From Rhizobium sp. CCGE531 (GTDB lineage: Bacteria; Pseudomonadota; Alphaproteobacteria; Rhizobiales; Rhizobiaceae): a stretch of DNA of 64,000 nucleotides. Below, in pieces: positions 18,367-25,172 of this stretch. The notes under the pieces were generated by a model that ran no database searches, was not told the origin of the DNA, and saw only the letters and a list, made by a program, of their open reading frames with translations. Positions within the stretch are counted from its first letter, which is position 1. Each line of letters starts with the position of its first letter. The position numbers were made by a program, and so were the translations under genes. Location of the stretch: assembly GCF_003627795.1 (NCBI RefSeq), contig NZ_CP032688.1, positions 1 through 64,000 on the forward strand, read 5' to 3'.

Positions 18367-18775
18367 ATTCCGTCCCGGCGAAGTCATCTCCTATCCCTAC
18401 CTTTGGGCCTGGCAGCAGCAGCGCGGCGAAACTGAAGGCCGCAAACAACGCCCCGTCTGCGTCGTCATTGCCATCCGAAGCGCCTCCGATCGAAATACCC
18501 ATCTGGCGCTTCTCGCCATCACCACCCAGCCACCGCAAACGGGTCGCATCGCTCTGGAGATCCCTGAAATAGAGCGCAAGCGTGCGGGCTTGAGCGATCT
18601 GAAGCAGTGCTGGATCATGGCCGACGAGTACAATTACGATATCGTCGAACGCTCCTGGTACATCGAACCCGATCAGGACATCCTCGGCCGCTTCAGCAAA
18701 TCCTTCATGGTGAAGATCGCCAGATTGTTTGCCGACGCGCGTGGACGAACCAGTCGAATCAACCGGCTCGATTGA
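18356..18775 (+). CDS. PemK/MazF-like toxin
   Basis: A 139-residue protein with the start pattern of PemK/MazF-like mRNA interferases: FRPGEVISYPYLWAWQQQRGETEGRKQRPVCVVI, where GEV and KxRPxxVV are the family landmarks. The body is consistent with the SH3-like barrel. Two in-frame ATGs exist (18350, 18356); 18356 is chosen. The overlap with the Phd-type antitoxin marks the pair as a type II addiction module. The Phd-PemK pairing is a mixed combination seen on plasmids. Confidence 0.75.
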   Translation: MSREFRPGEVISYPYLWAWQQQRGETEGRKQRPVCVVIAIRSASDRNTHLALLAITTQPPQTGRIALEIPEIERKRAGLSDLKQCWIMADEYNYDIVERSWYIEPDQDILGRFSKSFMVKIARLFADARGRTSRINRLD

Positions 18776-19353
18776 GACTTTACGCCGCTTCATGCCGCAT
18801 CTTCCCCTTTTTGTTCCCCGCCGCCCCCTGGCACGCGTCTCCGCCATAGCTGATCTCTGGCGCTTTCTGATCGATTGGGCCACGATTGCTGGATTGGCTG
18901 GCCCATCGCGGACCTGTTCTCGATTGATCTCGATGCCTCTCATCGCCTCCCTACAAGGCGACATGCCTTAATATCACGTCTGTCACGCCGGTCCTGCTCC
19001 GTAGAACCGCAGTCGCGTCAGAAGGGGCCGATAATTCAGGCTCGCGCCGACGGAAGCCATCTTTGATGATGAGGCTGGGATCATAACGGTGCTGATCTAT
19101 CGCGTCGCGACTGGTTGACGGCCACCGCCCGTTGACCCCGAACACCAGCGACGCATGTCACGAGCGTGGCTCTTGGCGGGTCCGCAAAGGGCAGCCGGGG
19201 CAAGGTCTCCTGCTGACGTCGCAATCAAGGACCATTCCCGTTCTTTATGTCGCCTTTCTAAGGGACCGGCCGCCATCAGCGTCAACCCCGCAAGGGGGTT
19301 CCCCTCCGCTTAAGCTTCGGTGACGCCTGCGGCGCGGCCCCTTCTTCGGGCGC
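18776..19353. other. No supported gene
   Basis: About 580 bp downstream of the toxin. Open frames on both strands are short and composition is mixed. No domain, RNA gene or strong terminator is seen. It ends in the GC-rich leader of the DUF736 gene. Confidence 0.45.
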
Positions 19354-19373
19354 CATCGGGAATGGTCCCGATG
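19354..19373 (+). promoter_or_regulatory. Hairpin in the DUF736 leader
   Basis: CATCGGGA-ATGG-TCCCGATG is a perfect 8-bp stem with a 4-nt loop ending 19 nt before the DUF736 start and just before its GGAG site. It could influence translation or mRNA stability. Confidence 0.45.
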
Positions 19374-19392
19374 CAACGAAGGAGACAATCCC

Positions 19393-19716
19393 ATGGCTAC
19401 CACGATCGCAACCCTCACCGAAAAGACCGACGGCACGCTCGAAGGCGTCTTCGCCACCATTCGGGTCAATGCCCCGATCGCCCTCATCCCGAATGCCAGC
19501 AAGGCGAGCGAAGAAGCCCCGGACTACCGCATCATCCATCGCAAGACCGGTTTTGAGATCGGCGCAGGCTGGAACCGCATCTCCCGCCAGACCGGCGAGG
19601 AATACATCTCCACGAAGCTCGAAGCGCCTGAGATCGGCGTGATTTTCGGCAACGTCGCCCCGGCGCCCGGCGGCGAGCCCGGCAAGAAGGTCATCCTCTG
19701 GAACAGCCCGGTCTGA
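19393..19716 (+). CDS. DUF736 family protein
   Basis: A 107-residue DUF736 protein, a family common on alphaproteobacterial plasmids with no known activity. The pattern includes MATTIATLTEKTDGTLEG, a PDYRIIHRKTGFEIGAGWNR core and the YISTKLEAPEIG end. It is a compact all-beta protein with no signal peptide. A strong ribosome-binding site (GAAGGAG) and a leader hairpin suggest high translation. A perfect 11-bp stem follows the gene. Confidence 0.88.
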   Translation: MATTIATLTEKTDGTLEGVFATIRVNAPIALIPNASKASEEAPDYRIIHRKTGFEIGAGWNRISRQTGEEYISTKLEAPEIGVIFGNVAPAPGGEPGKKVILWNSPV

Positions 19717-19722
19717 ACTGAC

Positions 19723-19748
19723 CGCCGGCCCCGCAATCGGGGCCGGCG
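19723..19748 (+). terminator. Perfect GC hairpin downstream of DUF736
   Basis: CGCCGGCCCCG-CAAT-CGGGGCCGGCG is an 11-bp perfect stem with a 4-nt loop, starting 6 nt after the DUF736 stop. There is no T-tract, so it may stabilise the upstream mRNA rather than end transcription. Confidence 0.55.
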
Positions 19749-19772
19749 TCCCCCATCTCAAAGGAGGCCGAC

Positions 19773-20105
19773 ATGAGCCGCTATACAATCACGGTCATCA
19801 GGACCGCGTCCCGCCACTCAGACCCGGATGCCACTATCGGCTACGACCGCCCGCTTCAGACGTTCTTCCTCCAGGCATTTCCTGATCCCGAAGCCGAGGA
19901 TCTTGAACTCTGGCTGGGTACGGATTTCCGGGAGTTCGAAACACTGTCGCAACTGCGTACCGCCGCAATCGCGCTCGGTTTCGACTTCATACCCCTGGCA
20001 TCAGGCATTCTTCACAAGCTGTTGGACGACCATGCTCGCGAAGCCCATCACGCGGTCAGCGACTCGATCATCCAGGACGTTCTCAACGGGACATCCGCCC
20101 GCTGA
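19773..20105 (+). CDS. Hypothetical small protein downstream of DUF736
   Basis: A 110-residue soluble protein, not recognised. It begins MSRYTITVIRTASRHSDPD and contains an acidic, aromatic middle (EDLELWLGTDFREFETL). It has a GGAGG site before the ATG and is followed by a strong terminator. It appears to be the last gene of the DUF736 unit. Function unknown. Confidence 0.7.
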   Translation: MSRYTITVIRTASRHSDPDATIGYDRPLQTFFLQAFPDPEAEDLELWLGTDFREFETLSQLRTAAIALGFDFIPLASGILHKLLDDHAREAHHAVSDSIIQDVLNGTSAR

Positions 20106-20122
20106 CGCACACCGAAAACGAA

Positions 20123-20157
20123 AATAGCCCGGCACGGCGGCGCCGGGCTATTTTTTT
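20123..20157. terminator. Strong intrinsic terminator
   Basis: AATAGCCCGGC (20123-20133) pairs perfectly with GCCGGGCTATT (20142-20152), followed by a T-tract to 20157. It lies between converging genes (plus-strand gene ending 20105, HU gene ending 20171). The flanking A residues on the left make it usable in both directions. Confidence 0.88.
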
Positions 20158-20170
20158 ATTGCTGACAAGA

Positions 20171-20449
20171 TTACTTGTTCAGCGCATCCTTCAGTGCCTT
20201 TGCCGGCGTAAAGCCTAGCTTCTTCGCTGCCGCAACCTTGATCGTCGCACCAGTCGCAGGGTTGCGTGCCTCACGCTCCGGTGTCGCCTTCACCTTGAAC
20301 TTGCCGAAACCGGGCAGCGACGTCTCGTTGCCGGCAACTGCAGCTTCGGTGATGGAGGCGATCACCGCTTCGACGATGGCTTTTCCCTGCGCCTTTGTAA
20401 GGCTGTGTTCGGCCGCGATCTTCTCGGCGATTTCGTTGGTCGTGGTCAT
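20171..20449 (-). CDS. HU-family DNA-binding protein
   Basis: A 92-residue HU homologue: MTTTNEIAEKIAAEHSLTK, the conserved LPGFGKFKVKATPEREARNPATG arm, and KLGFTPAKALKDALNK at the end. HU proteins bend and compact DNA. This is the second HU/IHF-family gene in the window besides 6128-6442. It is transcribed alone from the minus strand, against the DUF736 unit, and shares its terminator. Confidence 0.92.
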   Translation of the reverse strand: MTTTNEIAEKIAAEHSLTKAQGKAIVEAVIASITEAAVAGNETSLPGFGKFKVKATPEREARNPATGATIKVAAAKKLGFTPAKALKDALNK

Positions 20450-20698
20450 TTTTGTCTCCGCATCGTTTCAGATGCAGAATCCCTGCCATTGCCGACCCGA
20501 GCTGTCATCGACACGCTGCGGCAAATTGCGCGGAAAGCCCCGGATCTCCACAGTTATTCACGTGGTCAGCTGTCAGATAACCCGAACACGGGCATCGAGC
20601 CCGTCCTCGCGTTCGGGTGCGATACGGAGAGGTAATGTCTGCTCAGTCTGTCCGAGGATGCCATGGGCGCATGACGGCCTCAAGGACGAGCGGTGCCC
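20450..20698. other. Intergenic region
   Basis: About 250 bp between the HU start and the structured leader at 20699. It should contain the HU promoter. No gene is supported. Confidence 0.4.
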
Positions 20699-20791
20699 CC
20701 AATTTTGCCGGCGCTCCGGTTCCCTGCACTCCGACAAAATCGGCACCCCCACTCGCCGCCGCTGGCGGTCGCGTTCCGCGATCCTTGACCC
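20699..20791 (+). ncRNA. Structured leader element, copy A
   Basis: CCAATTTTGCCGG (20699-20711) can pair with CCGACAAAATCGG (20731-20743). A small hairpin GCCGCC/GGCGG follows, then GTTCCGCGATCC-TTGACCCC. The same arrangement occurs in copy B at 21849-21940 before a different gene. Sequence varies between copies but pairing is kept, which favours a structured RNA or DNA element. Type and function are inferred. Confidence 0.4.
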
Positions 20792-20849
20792 CGCCACGCC
20801 CCCATGACCGCGCGCGTCGTTTTTCACAAACGTCAAGGAGACGACGACG

Positions 20850-21014
20850 ATGCTTCTGGAACAACACATTGAAGAGCTGCGGGCCGAATTGCGAAATGCC
20901 GTGTACCCCGGGGAACGCCGCGAGATCGAGGTAGAGCTGGAACTCGCCTGTGCCGAATTGGCGGTGATCATGGCCGAACAGGAGGGCGCAATCGACGCCG
21001 AGCCGCCCTTCTGA
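20850..21014 (+). CDS. Small 54-residue protein
   Basis: A 54-residue ORF starting MLLEQHIEELRAELRNAVYP and ending EGAIDAEPPF. It is almost wholly helical and acidic, with heptad-like spacing consistent with a coiled coil. AAGGAG lies 10 nt before the ATG. The structured leader (copy A) precedes it. The good start, helical pattern and codon use support a real gene. Function unknown. Confidence 0.65.
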   Translation: MLLEQHIEELRAELRNAVYPGERREIEVELELACAELAVIMAEQEGAIDAEPPF

Positions 21015-21119
21015 GGGTGGCTTTCGCCCTATCGCCTGGCCTGACGCGCTGGGTCGACCGGCGCTTCAGGCCCGAAGCTTTGCTTCGCCATCGGCGCGTG
21101 CCAGAATCTGCCGTGGTTC

Positions 21120-21491
21120 CTATGGGAAGCGCGGAAGCGATCGGACACCCACATCCTGTCTCGATCCTATGCCATCGACGTGAAGATGGCATTGCCTCCA
21201 CGGCGCTCTCTTCGCTATCGATCCCCCCGATGCATCTTGCCGGATAAGCGGTTTCGGCGTGTATCCGCGCGACCGTCTTTTTCGCAAAAGCCGCAGGAAA
21301 AGCCTGACCGCTTCCTCCTCTCGCGCGAAATGATGCTCCCGCCTTTGGCCTTTCGCGCCGATGCGACCCCATCGGCGGATGAGACAGGCCTCGCCGAACA
21401 GGTTGGGCTCGATCGACATGGCATAATACCGGGCCATGTTTTTCTTGGCGTCGATGCGTTCGACATAGAGCTGGTAGCGTTGCGCAATCAT
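21120..21491 (-). CDS. WGR-domain protein
   Basis: A 123-residue protein with a WGR domain in the first 85 residues: YQLYVERIDAKKNMARYYAM, the signature RRWGRIGAKGQ near residues 39-49, and EEAVRLFLRLLRKRRSRGY. WGR domains bind nucleic acids and occur in PARP and in some bacterial conflict proteins. Here the domain stands alone. The C-terminal 35 residues look unconserved, so the gene may have lost its original stop. It is transcribed opposite to its neighbours. Confidence 0.75.
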   Translation of the reverse strand: MIAQRYQLYVERIDAKKNMARYYAMSIEPNLFGEACLIRRWGRIGAKGQRREHHFAREEEAVRLFLRLLRKRRSRGYTPKPLIRQDASGGSIAKRAPWRQCHLHVDGIGSRQDVGVRSLPRFP

Positions 21492-21848
21492 GGAACGGAG
21501 AATCGGGCAAGGCGGAATCGTCGTCCAACGACATATTTGAATCGGTCGGTCTCGACTGATTCATGCTGATGATGGGTTGTCGCCGGATGATCCGGGCGAG
21601 CCGCCTGCGGCGGACGGTGCTATTCGCCGTCGCTCACGGAGCCCGCAAGCGGTCTCCGCCCATTCGGGTCACGCCCCTCTCGCAATTGCCGCAGCGGCGG
21701 CAGGAATTCTCCGCGATCATGGACGAGGATAGATGCATGGCCGGCTGAACGCCGGATACGGACACGGCGCCTGGGGCGCCGTGGTCTATCTCTCTCTGAC
21801 GTCGCATTGTGCACCCGCCACTCCGGCGTCAAGGACTGCGCGGCCCCT
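21492..21848. other. Intergenic region
   Basis: About 355 bp between the WGR gene and leader copy B. It should hold the WGR promoter. The open frames here are short and unconvincing. Confidence 0.4.
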
Positions 21849-21940
21849 CCAATTTTCAGCCGGCACCCTGAAGGCGCCGCCAGAAAATCGGTTCCTCCGC
21901 TTGCCGCCTCTGGCGGCCGCGTTCCGCGATCCCTGACCCC
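21849..21940 (+). ncRNA. Structured leader element, copy B
   Basis: CCAATTTTCAGCCGGC (21849-21864) pairs with GCCGCCAGAAAATCGG (21876-21891), 13 of 16 positions. It is followed by a perfect GCCGCC-TCT-GGCGGC hairpin (21903-21917... right arm GGCGGC) and GTTCCGCGATCCCTGACCCC. It is the second copy of the element at 20699 and sits upstream of the gene at 21993. Not a named riboswitch as far as I can tell. Confidence 0.4.
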
Positions 21941-21992
21941 TCGCGGCTACGGTGCGGCCTCCTTTCGTCAGAGACAGAAAGGAGACACTGAT

Positions 21993-22478
21993 ATGTCCGA
22001 TGATTGGCACTACGTTGATCAGCTCGCTGTGCTTGCGGGCTTCAGGCTTATCGTCCTCTCAAATCGCATCGGTTGCGAGGACGAATTCCGATTGAAATTG
22101 CATGACAAGCTCATCGAGGGACTGGCATGCGCAATCGCGCGGCTGCGATCCATCATGGCGCTGGAGCGCCAGCTCGCCAATGACACGGACGAAGAAGGCT
22201 TCGCTGCCTTCCAGCTTCATGGCGAAGAGGAGTGCCTTGCGCGTTTCCGGATTACGCTGCTCGATGATCTCGAAATCGACTTCGACACTCACGAGTACCG
22301 TGTGAACGGCGGCGAATGGCACTATGCGCTCTCGGCCGATTGCGACGGTATCGAGGTCTGCTATCCGAGCCTTGTTGCCCTCACCGACGACGAGTTGGGC
22401 ACGCTCGCGCCGTTCGTCCTCTCCATTCGCAATGAGGGCGGCATCGCCATCAGCATCGCACGCGTCGTCTACAATTGA
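21993..22478 (+). CDS. Hypothetical protein with conserved plasmid leader
   Basis: A 161-residue protein, not recognised. It is acidic and soluble, with an N-terminal helical half (DELYHKLHD-type helices around residues 25-55) and an acidic C-terminal half containing EIDFDTHEYRVNGGEWHYALSA and SLVALTDDELGTLAPFVLSI. AAAGGAG lies before the ATG. The longer in-frame extension from 21807 would run through the structured leader, so it is rejected. It closes the plasmid block before the repeat region. Confidence 0.65.
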   Translation: MSDDWHYVDQLAVLAGFRLIVLSNRIGCEDEFRLKLHDKLIEGLACAIARLRSIMALERQLANDTDEEGFAAFQLHGEEECLARFRITLLDDLEIDFDTHEYRVNGGEWHYALSADCDGIEVCYPSLVALTDDELGTLAPFVLSIRNEGGIAISIARVVYN

Positions 22479-22484
22479 TGCGGC

Positions 22485-22514
22485 GGCGAGAGGCGGCCTC
22501 GGCCGTCTCTCGCC
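22485..22514 (+). terminator. Hairpin after the 21993 gene
   Basis: GGCGAGAGGCGGCC pairs with GGCCGTCTCTCGCC with one mismatch, starting 6 nt after the stop codon. A short pyrimidine tract follows. Probable terminator or mRNA-stabilising hairpin. Confidence 0.55.
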
Positions 22515-22846
22515 TCTTCCGCTGGCTTGACCGCTTGCGGGCGTCGAGCCTGCACGCGGTCTTGAGGGGAGAGACTTACCGCCTCTCCCCTCAATCACCC
22601 CTCTCCCTGCGGAGCGGGTCGGGACCCGCCCGGCCTGTCGGGCCGGTAGACGGACGCTGCCGCGACTTCCCCAAACAAGACGGAGTTGAGGATCACCTCG
22701 CGCTGCGCCCTCATGCTTCGGGCATCCGCTCCCGGTGATTCCTCAACTCCTGCGGTGCGCTCGCCGTCTCATCGTTCGCGTACCATCGATGTCCACTCCC
22801 TTCGATCACGGACATCCTGGCAGCTCACGACGACGGCTCGCTTCAG
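22515..22846. other. No supported gene
   Basis: About 330 bp before the long inverted repeat. No convincing gene. An ATCCTG hexamer at 22814-22819 resembles the core of VirD2/MobP-type nick sites, 27 nt before the repeat; this match is short and could be chance. Confidence 0.35.
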
Positions 22847-22993
22847 CATCTCTCAAGAAACCGGTCTGGCCACCGCGCTGTTCCTCCGGCGCGGATCACA
22901 GGCTTGCGCCTGCGATCGCTGTTGCTTTGTCTGACGACTCGCAACAGCATTGGCGCCTCGGGCACGATGGCCAGACCGGTTTCTTGAGAGATG
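22847..22993. repeat. Long inverted repeat, 26-bp perfect arms
   Basis: The left arm 22847-22872 and the right arm 22968-22993 are perfect reverse complements (core AAGAAACCGGTCTGGCCA). The 95-bp interior contains a second, offset inverted repeat, GCTGTTGC (22918-22925) with GCAACAGC (22941-22948). No coding capacity. It could be a MITE-like element, part of an origin of transfer, or a structured RNA. I found no clear target-site duplication. Confidence 0.7.
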
Positions 22994-23004
22994 GCAGGAT
23001 AGGC

Positions 23005-23020
23005 TATTGGTATACCAATA
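23005..23020. promoter_or_regulatory. 16-bp perfect palindrome
   Basis: TATTGGTATACCAATA is perfectly symmetric and lies 11 bp after the long inverted repeat. It looks like a protein-binding site. No adjacent gene identifies its partner. Confidence 0.5.
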
Positions 23021-23200
23021 TCCGTTTCGCCCGAGGGGCGATTGTCGCTAGGGGGGAGCCGGCGACGGAGGCATCGTCCATTTCCCGCCGATCCAGAGAC
23101 GAGACAGCACAGCGAAAAGGCGCCGGCCCTCCGGCAACTTGGGGGCAGGTGTCCACTTGGGTCATCGACCGCCGGATGCGATCGGGAACAACAGATTTTC

Positions 23201-23560
23201 GGCGAATAGGTGAATGCGCGAATGAGCGAATAGACAAAATGCCGATCCGCCGAATGAGAATTTCGGCGGTTGGGTAGATCGGCAGGTCGGTGGACAGGGG
23301 TCTGAGCGCAGCGGTCTTTGAGACAATAAGCCGCTCGGTGAATCAGCGCATGCGTGAACCGGCGAATAGGTGTTTGCGGAAGCTGGCGAATAGGTGACGC
23401 GCCGATCCATCGAATGACCAATTAGGCGATTGGGTAAATCGGCGCATGAGCGAACGGGGCTTTACGCGTATCGGCGACTGAGTGCATGCGAGACTCAGCG
23501 AATAGGGAATTGTGCGAGTGAGCGAATAGGTGAATCGCCGATCTGCTGGATGGGTTTTAG
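23201..23560. repeat. Tandem octamer array, consensus RGYGAATR
   Basis: About 45 consecutive octamers in unbroken 8-nt phase, with most fitting RGYGAATR. The exact core GCGAATAG occurs six times in three pairs 24 nt apart (23202/23226, 23362/23386, 23498/23522). GCCGATC follows each pair's first core by 39 nt. Larger units of 160 and 136 bp are therefore repeated, both multiples of eight. It is non-coding. An iteron-type origin, a centromere or another protein-loading array are candidates. Confidence 0.75.
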
Positions 23561-23694
23561 GCAATTATCATCGGGCGATGAAATGTACCCAGGTCCCGCT
23601 AGCGAAGGCACCTTTCACGAGTTCTGAGGGCGAGTCTGCTGCACGACGCATTCGAGCAAAGTGTCAGGATTCAGGCTCCGCCGGTTGCAAATAA

Positions 23695-23710
23695 TTACAC
23701 TCAAGTATAA
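23695..23710. promoter_or_regulatory. Conjugation operator-like site 1
   Basis: TTACACTCAAGTATAA fits the palindrome TTATACT-NN-AGTATAA with one arm mismatch. It lies 77 bp upstream of the gene at 23787, the first of the transfer region. Confidence 0.55.
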
Positions 23711-23786
23711 GTTCGCGCGGCACTAGTTTTAGCCCTCTGCCCGGTCGTTCCGGCTGCCATCCCCTTTTTATGAACGCACGTTTTCG

Positions 23787-24587
23787 ATGACACAAAGCCG
23801 ATCTCTTCTGACCAAGGAATGGTACAAGGTCCCGCTTTGCGTCGACTGCCCGAGCTGCGGCGCGCAAACGCGATCTGCTGGCATCGTCGTGGGGCCGTCG
23901 AGCTTGATCGGAGATCCCGCCGACTCCGCCGAAAACGATATCCTGACGAGGCCCCCGGCTTCACTGGACGGGTTTGCATTTGTCGAAACGCTGAGCGGTC
24001 GAACTCAAAACATCGAGCGGTTCGTCGTCAACCGCCTCCATGGCATGTTCGCTTTCAGAAACGAGTGCCTGATGCCGATTTGTGAGCATTGCACCGAGGC
24101 TCTCCCACCGCCCACGATGCGATCTTCAGTGATGAATGGTTTCGTCCGTTTGGGGCAGAGGCGGCTGCTAGTGAACGAACGGCTGCTGATCTTCGCGTCG
24201 AACGCGGTCCTGACAGAATTTCACGGCGGCACATCGATCGAGGAAACCGACTTCCCGTATCCAGACTACGCGGTTGTGCTCGTCTGCGACACGGAGAGCC
24301 CAGGTGGCGATACTGGTACACTCGAATTGTGGCATAGCATCGCGCGCAACGACTACGCCGTTCTTGTCAGGGGGCATGACGGTCGCGAGGTGCTTCGCGA
24401 CGCCGTCAACGACGATTTGGCCAGTGTGGTGGTAACGGTTTCCGATCTTGGATTGGTGCTGACACAGCTTCATCTCGCGCAGGCGTCGTCACCATACTGC
24501 GCGCTTGCCCGCGATCTCTTTCTCAAAGCGCTTGGCGACGCCGGGTATCAGCAGGAACATCAGGAGGCGGATCATGCAGATCTTTAG
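23787..24587 (+). CDS. Hypothetical Cys-motif protein of the transfer region
   Basis: A 266-residue protein, not recognised. Two cysteine pairs are visible, CVDCPSCG near residue 18 and CEHC near residue 99, which could bind zinc. The rest is soluble and mixed alpha/beta. It is preceded by an operator-like palindrome shared with the virB operon, and its last 14 nt overlap a lipoprotein gene. The context suggests a role tied to conjugation or its control; nothing in the sequence shows which. Confidence 0.65.
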   Translation: MTQSRSLLTKEWYKVPLCVDCPSCGAQTRSAGIVVGPSSLIGDPADSAENDILTRPPASLDGFAFVETLSGRTQNIERFVVNRLHGMFAFRNECLMPICEHCTEALPPPTMRSSVMNGFVRLGQRRLLVNERLLIFASNAVLTEFHGGTSIEETDFPYPDYAVVLVCDTESPGGDTGTLELWHSIARNDYAVLVRGHDGREVLRDAVNDDLASVVVTVSDLGLVLTQLHLAQASSPYCALARDLFLKALGDAGYQQEHQEADHADL

Positions 24588-25035
24588 AGCACTATCGCGA
24601 CTTCTCGCTATTCCGCTCGTTCTTTCTGGATGCGCGCAATTACCGCCACCAGCGCGGCCGTCGCCAGCACCACCATTTGCATATCTGAGCCTCACAGCCT
24701 GCCGAGACTATCGAAGCAATATCGTCGAGTGCCAACTGGAATATGGCACGAAGTTTGGGCGACATCGCCTTGGCCCGGTGCAAGAGGTCGGGCTCGCCCT
24801 GGCGACCGATCGTGATGATGTTCGGTATCAGGTATCGTCGTGCTCGCCCGCTCCGAGAGTCCAGCGGGAGTTGCCAAATTTCGTGTGCCGAATCTTTGGG
24901 GCTCAAACAGGCACTGATGCCGGCTCTGTGTTGATCAAGGGCGGCACGGCGGTTCGCCTGGCGCGAATTCTGCGCGATCGGGAACAATTTGAATACCGGT
25001 GGATGCCTGACCCGTGGTCGCGTCTAAGGCATTGA
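24574..25035 (+). CDS. Predicted lipoprotein
   Basis: A 153-residue lipoprotein. The start MQIFRALSRLLAIPLVLSGC is a type II signal with lipobox LSGC; the mature protein begins with a proline-rich linker. Three or four further cysteines (CRDY, VECQ, VSSC, VCRIF) may form disulfides in the periplasm. The ATG at 24574, with GGAGG upstream, overlaps the previous gene by 14 nt, so the two are coupled. Family not recognised. It could be an accessory of the transfer apparatus. Confidence 0.7.
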   Translation: MQIFRALSRLLAIPLVLSGCAQLPPPARPSPAPPFAYLSLTACRDYRSNIVECQLEYGTKFGRHRLGPVQEVGLALATDRDDVRYQVSSCSPAPRVQRELPNFVCRIFGAQTGTDAGSVLIKGGTAVRLARILRDREQFEYRWMPDPWSRLRH

Positions 25036-25081
25036 AGTTTCTCGTGAATTTTTTGGCGCAGAGCGTGAAGCTTTCCACGAA

Positions 25082-25097
25082 TTATACTCAAGTGCAA
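25082..25097. promoter_or_regulatory. Conjugation operator-like site 2
   Basis: TTATACTCAAGTGCAA, a variant of TTATACT-NN-AGTATAA, 91 bp upstream of the first virB gene. It is paired with site 3, with 56 bp between their centres. Confidence 0.6.
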
Positions 25098-25137
25098 TTT
25101 TTCGGTTGATTTCCAGGCTGGGATGCAGTTCAAACTA

Positions 25138-25153
25138 TTATACCGCAGTATAA
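25138..25153. promoter_or_regulatory. Conjugation operator-like site 3 at the virB promoter
   Basis: TTATACCGCAGTATAA has 7-bp arms with one mismatch; the shifted ATTATAC/GTATAAT reading (25137-25154) is perfect. It overlaps TATAAT at 25149-25154, a likely -10 box, and lies 19 bp before the virB1-like start. A bound repressor would block the promoter. Confidence 0.65.
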
Positions 25154-25172
25154 TTCATGAACTGGTTTGACC

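Noticed and set aside
22735..23277. Frames over the inverted repeat and octamer array
   Set aside because: Predicted proteins just echo the repeats (for example repeated SPIRR-type runs) and have no start signals.
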